Shown here one piece after another: positions 25,592 through 25,636 of a stretch of DNA of 25,636 bases. Below the pieces are notes generated by a model. It saw nothing but the letters and a program-made list of their open reading frames with translations. It had not been told where the DNA came from and searched no databases. Location: NCBI GenBank assembly GCA_964617765.1, contig CAZTZY010000039.1:1-25636 (forward strand), read 5' to 3'. This stretch comes from CAZTZY01 sp964617765 (GTDB lineage Bacteria; Pseudomonadota; Gammaproteobacteria; Pseudomonadales; DT-91). Both the position numbers and the translations under genes were made by a program. Position 1 is the first letter of the stretch. Every line of letters begins with the position of its first letter.

Positions 25592-25636
25592 AAAAAACTC
25601 TTATTGATAAATTATAGAATCGAAGTTACCTGTTTT

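Overview
The window looks like chromosomal DNA of a moderately AT-rich Gram-negative bacterium, most likely a gammaproteobacterium. The evidence is an outer-membrane barrel protein, a SixA/GpsA/HtpG/RimK gene set, a PA3496-type small acidic protein and a perfect sigma-32 heat-shock promoter. An HpnN-like RND exporter would fit a hopanoid producer such as a methanotroph (Methylococcales), but that placement is a guess. There are no tRNA, rRNA, CRISPR, phage or transposase genes.

Layout. (1) 3-1074, plus strand: the C-terminal part of an outer-membrane barrel protein followed by a mini PstS-like periplasmic protein. (2) 1075-1393: gene-poor, with one hairpin and a possible decayed coding remnant. 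(3) 1394-6537, minus strand: gpsA, an HpnN-like MMPL exporter, sixA and an alpha/beta hydrolase, the last two overlapping by 8 nt. (4) htpG (minus) and an aldehyde dehydrogenase (plus) diverge from 8546-8740, which holds the sigma-32 promoter of htpG. (5) 10194-10486: a hairpin and a MITE-like long inverted repeat. (6) 10490-13761, minus strand: an operon of a RimB-like protease fused to a degenerate RimK-like ATP-grasp domain, a ZntB/CorA-type transporter, and an intact RimK. (7) A PA3496-family gene (minus) and a prolyl-hydroxylase-type 2OG oxygenase (plus) diverge; the leader of the oxygenase gene contains two mutually exclusive hairpins. (8) An LplT-like MFS protein fused to a PlsC-like domain that has lost its catalytic His (minus). 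(9) An OafA-type acyltransferase with a C-terminal SGNH domain, followed after 2 nt by a probable Fe(II)/2OG oxygenase (plus). (10) 19877-25591: a lipid-handling locus, read on the minus strand as TetR regulator, KAS III-like synthase, LolA-like periplasmic protein and MMPL exporter, with a 4-TM membrane protein on the plus strand inside it.

How the genes fit together. Envelope lipid handling recurs: two MMPL exporters, GpsA, a lysophospholipid-transporter-like MFS protein, an O-acyltransferase, a ketoacyl synthase III and a LolA-like carrier. The candidates least like standard descriptions are the protease/pseudo-RimK fusion encoded with a true RimK, the pseudo-acyltransferase fusion, and the TetR/KAS III/LolA-like/MMPL locus, which could make and export a lipid. 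No function beyond the family level can be proved from sequence alone.
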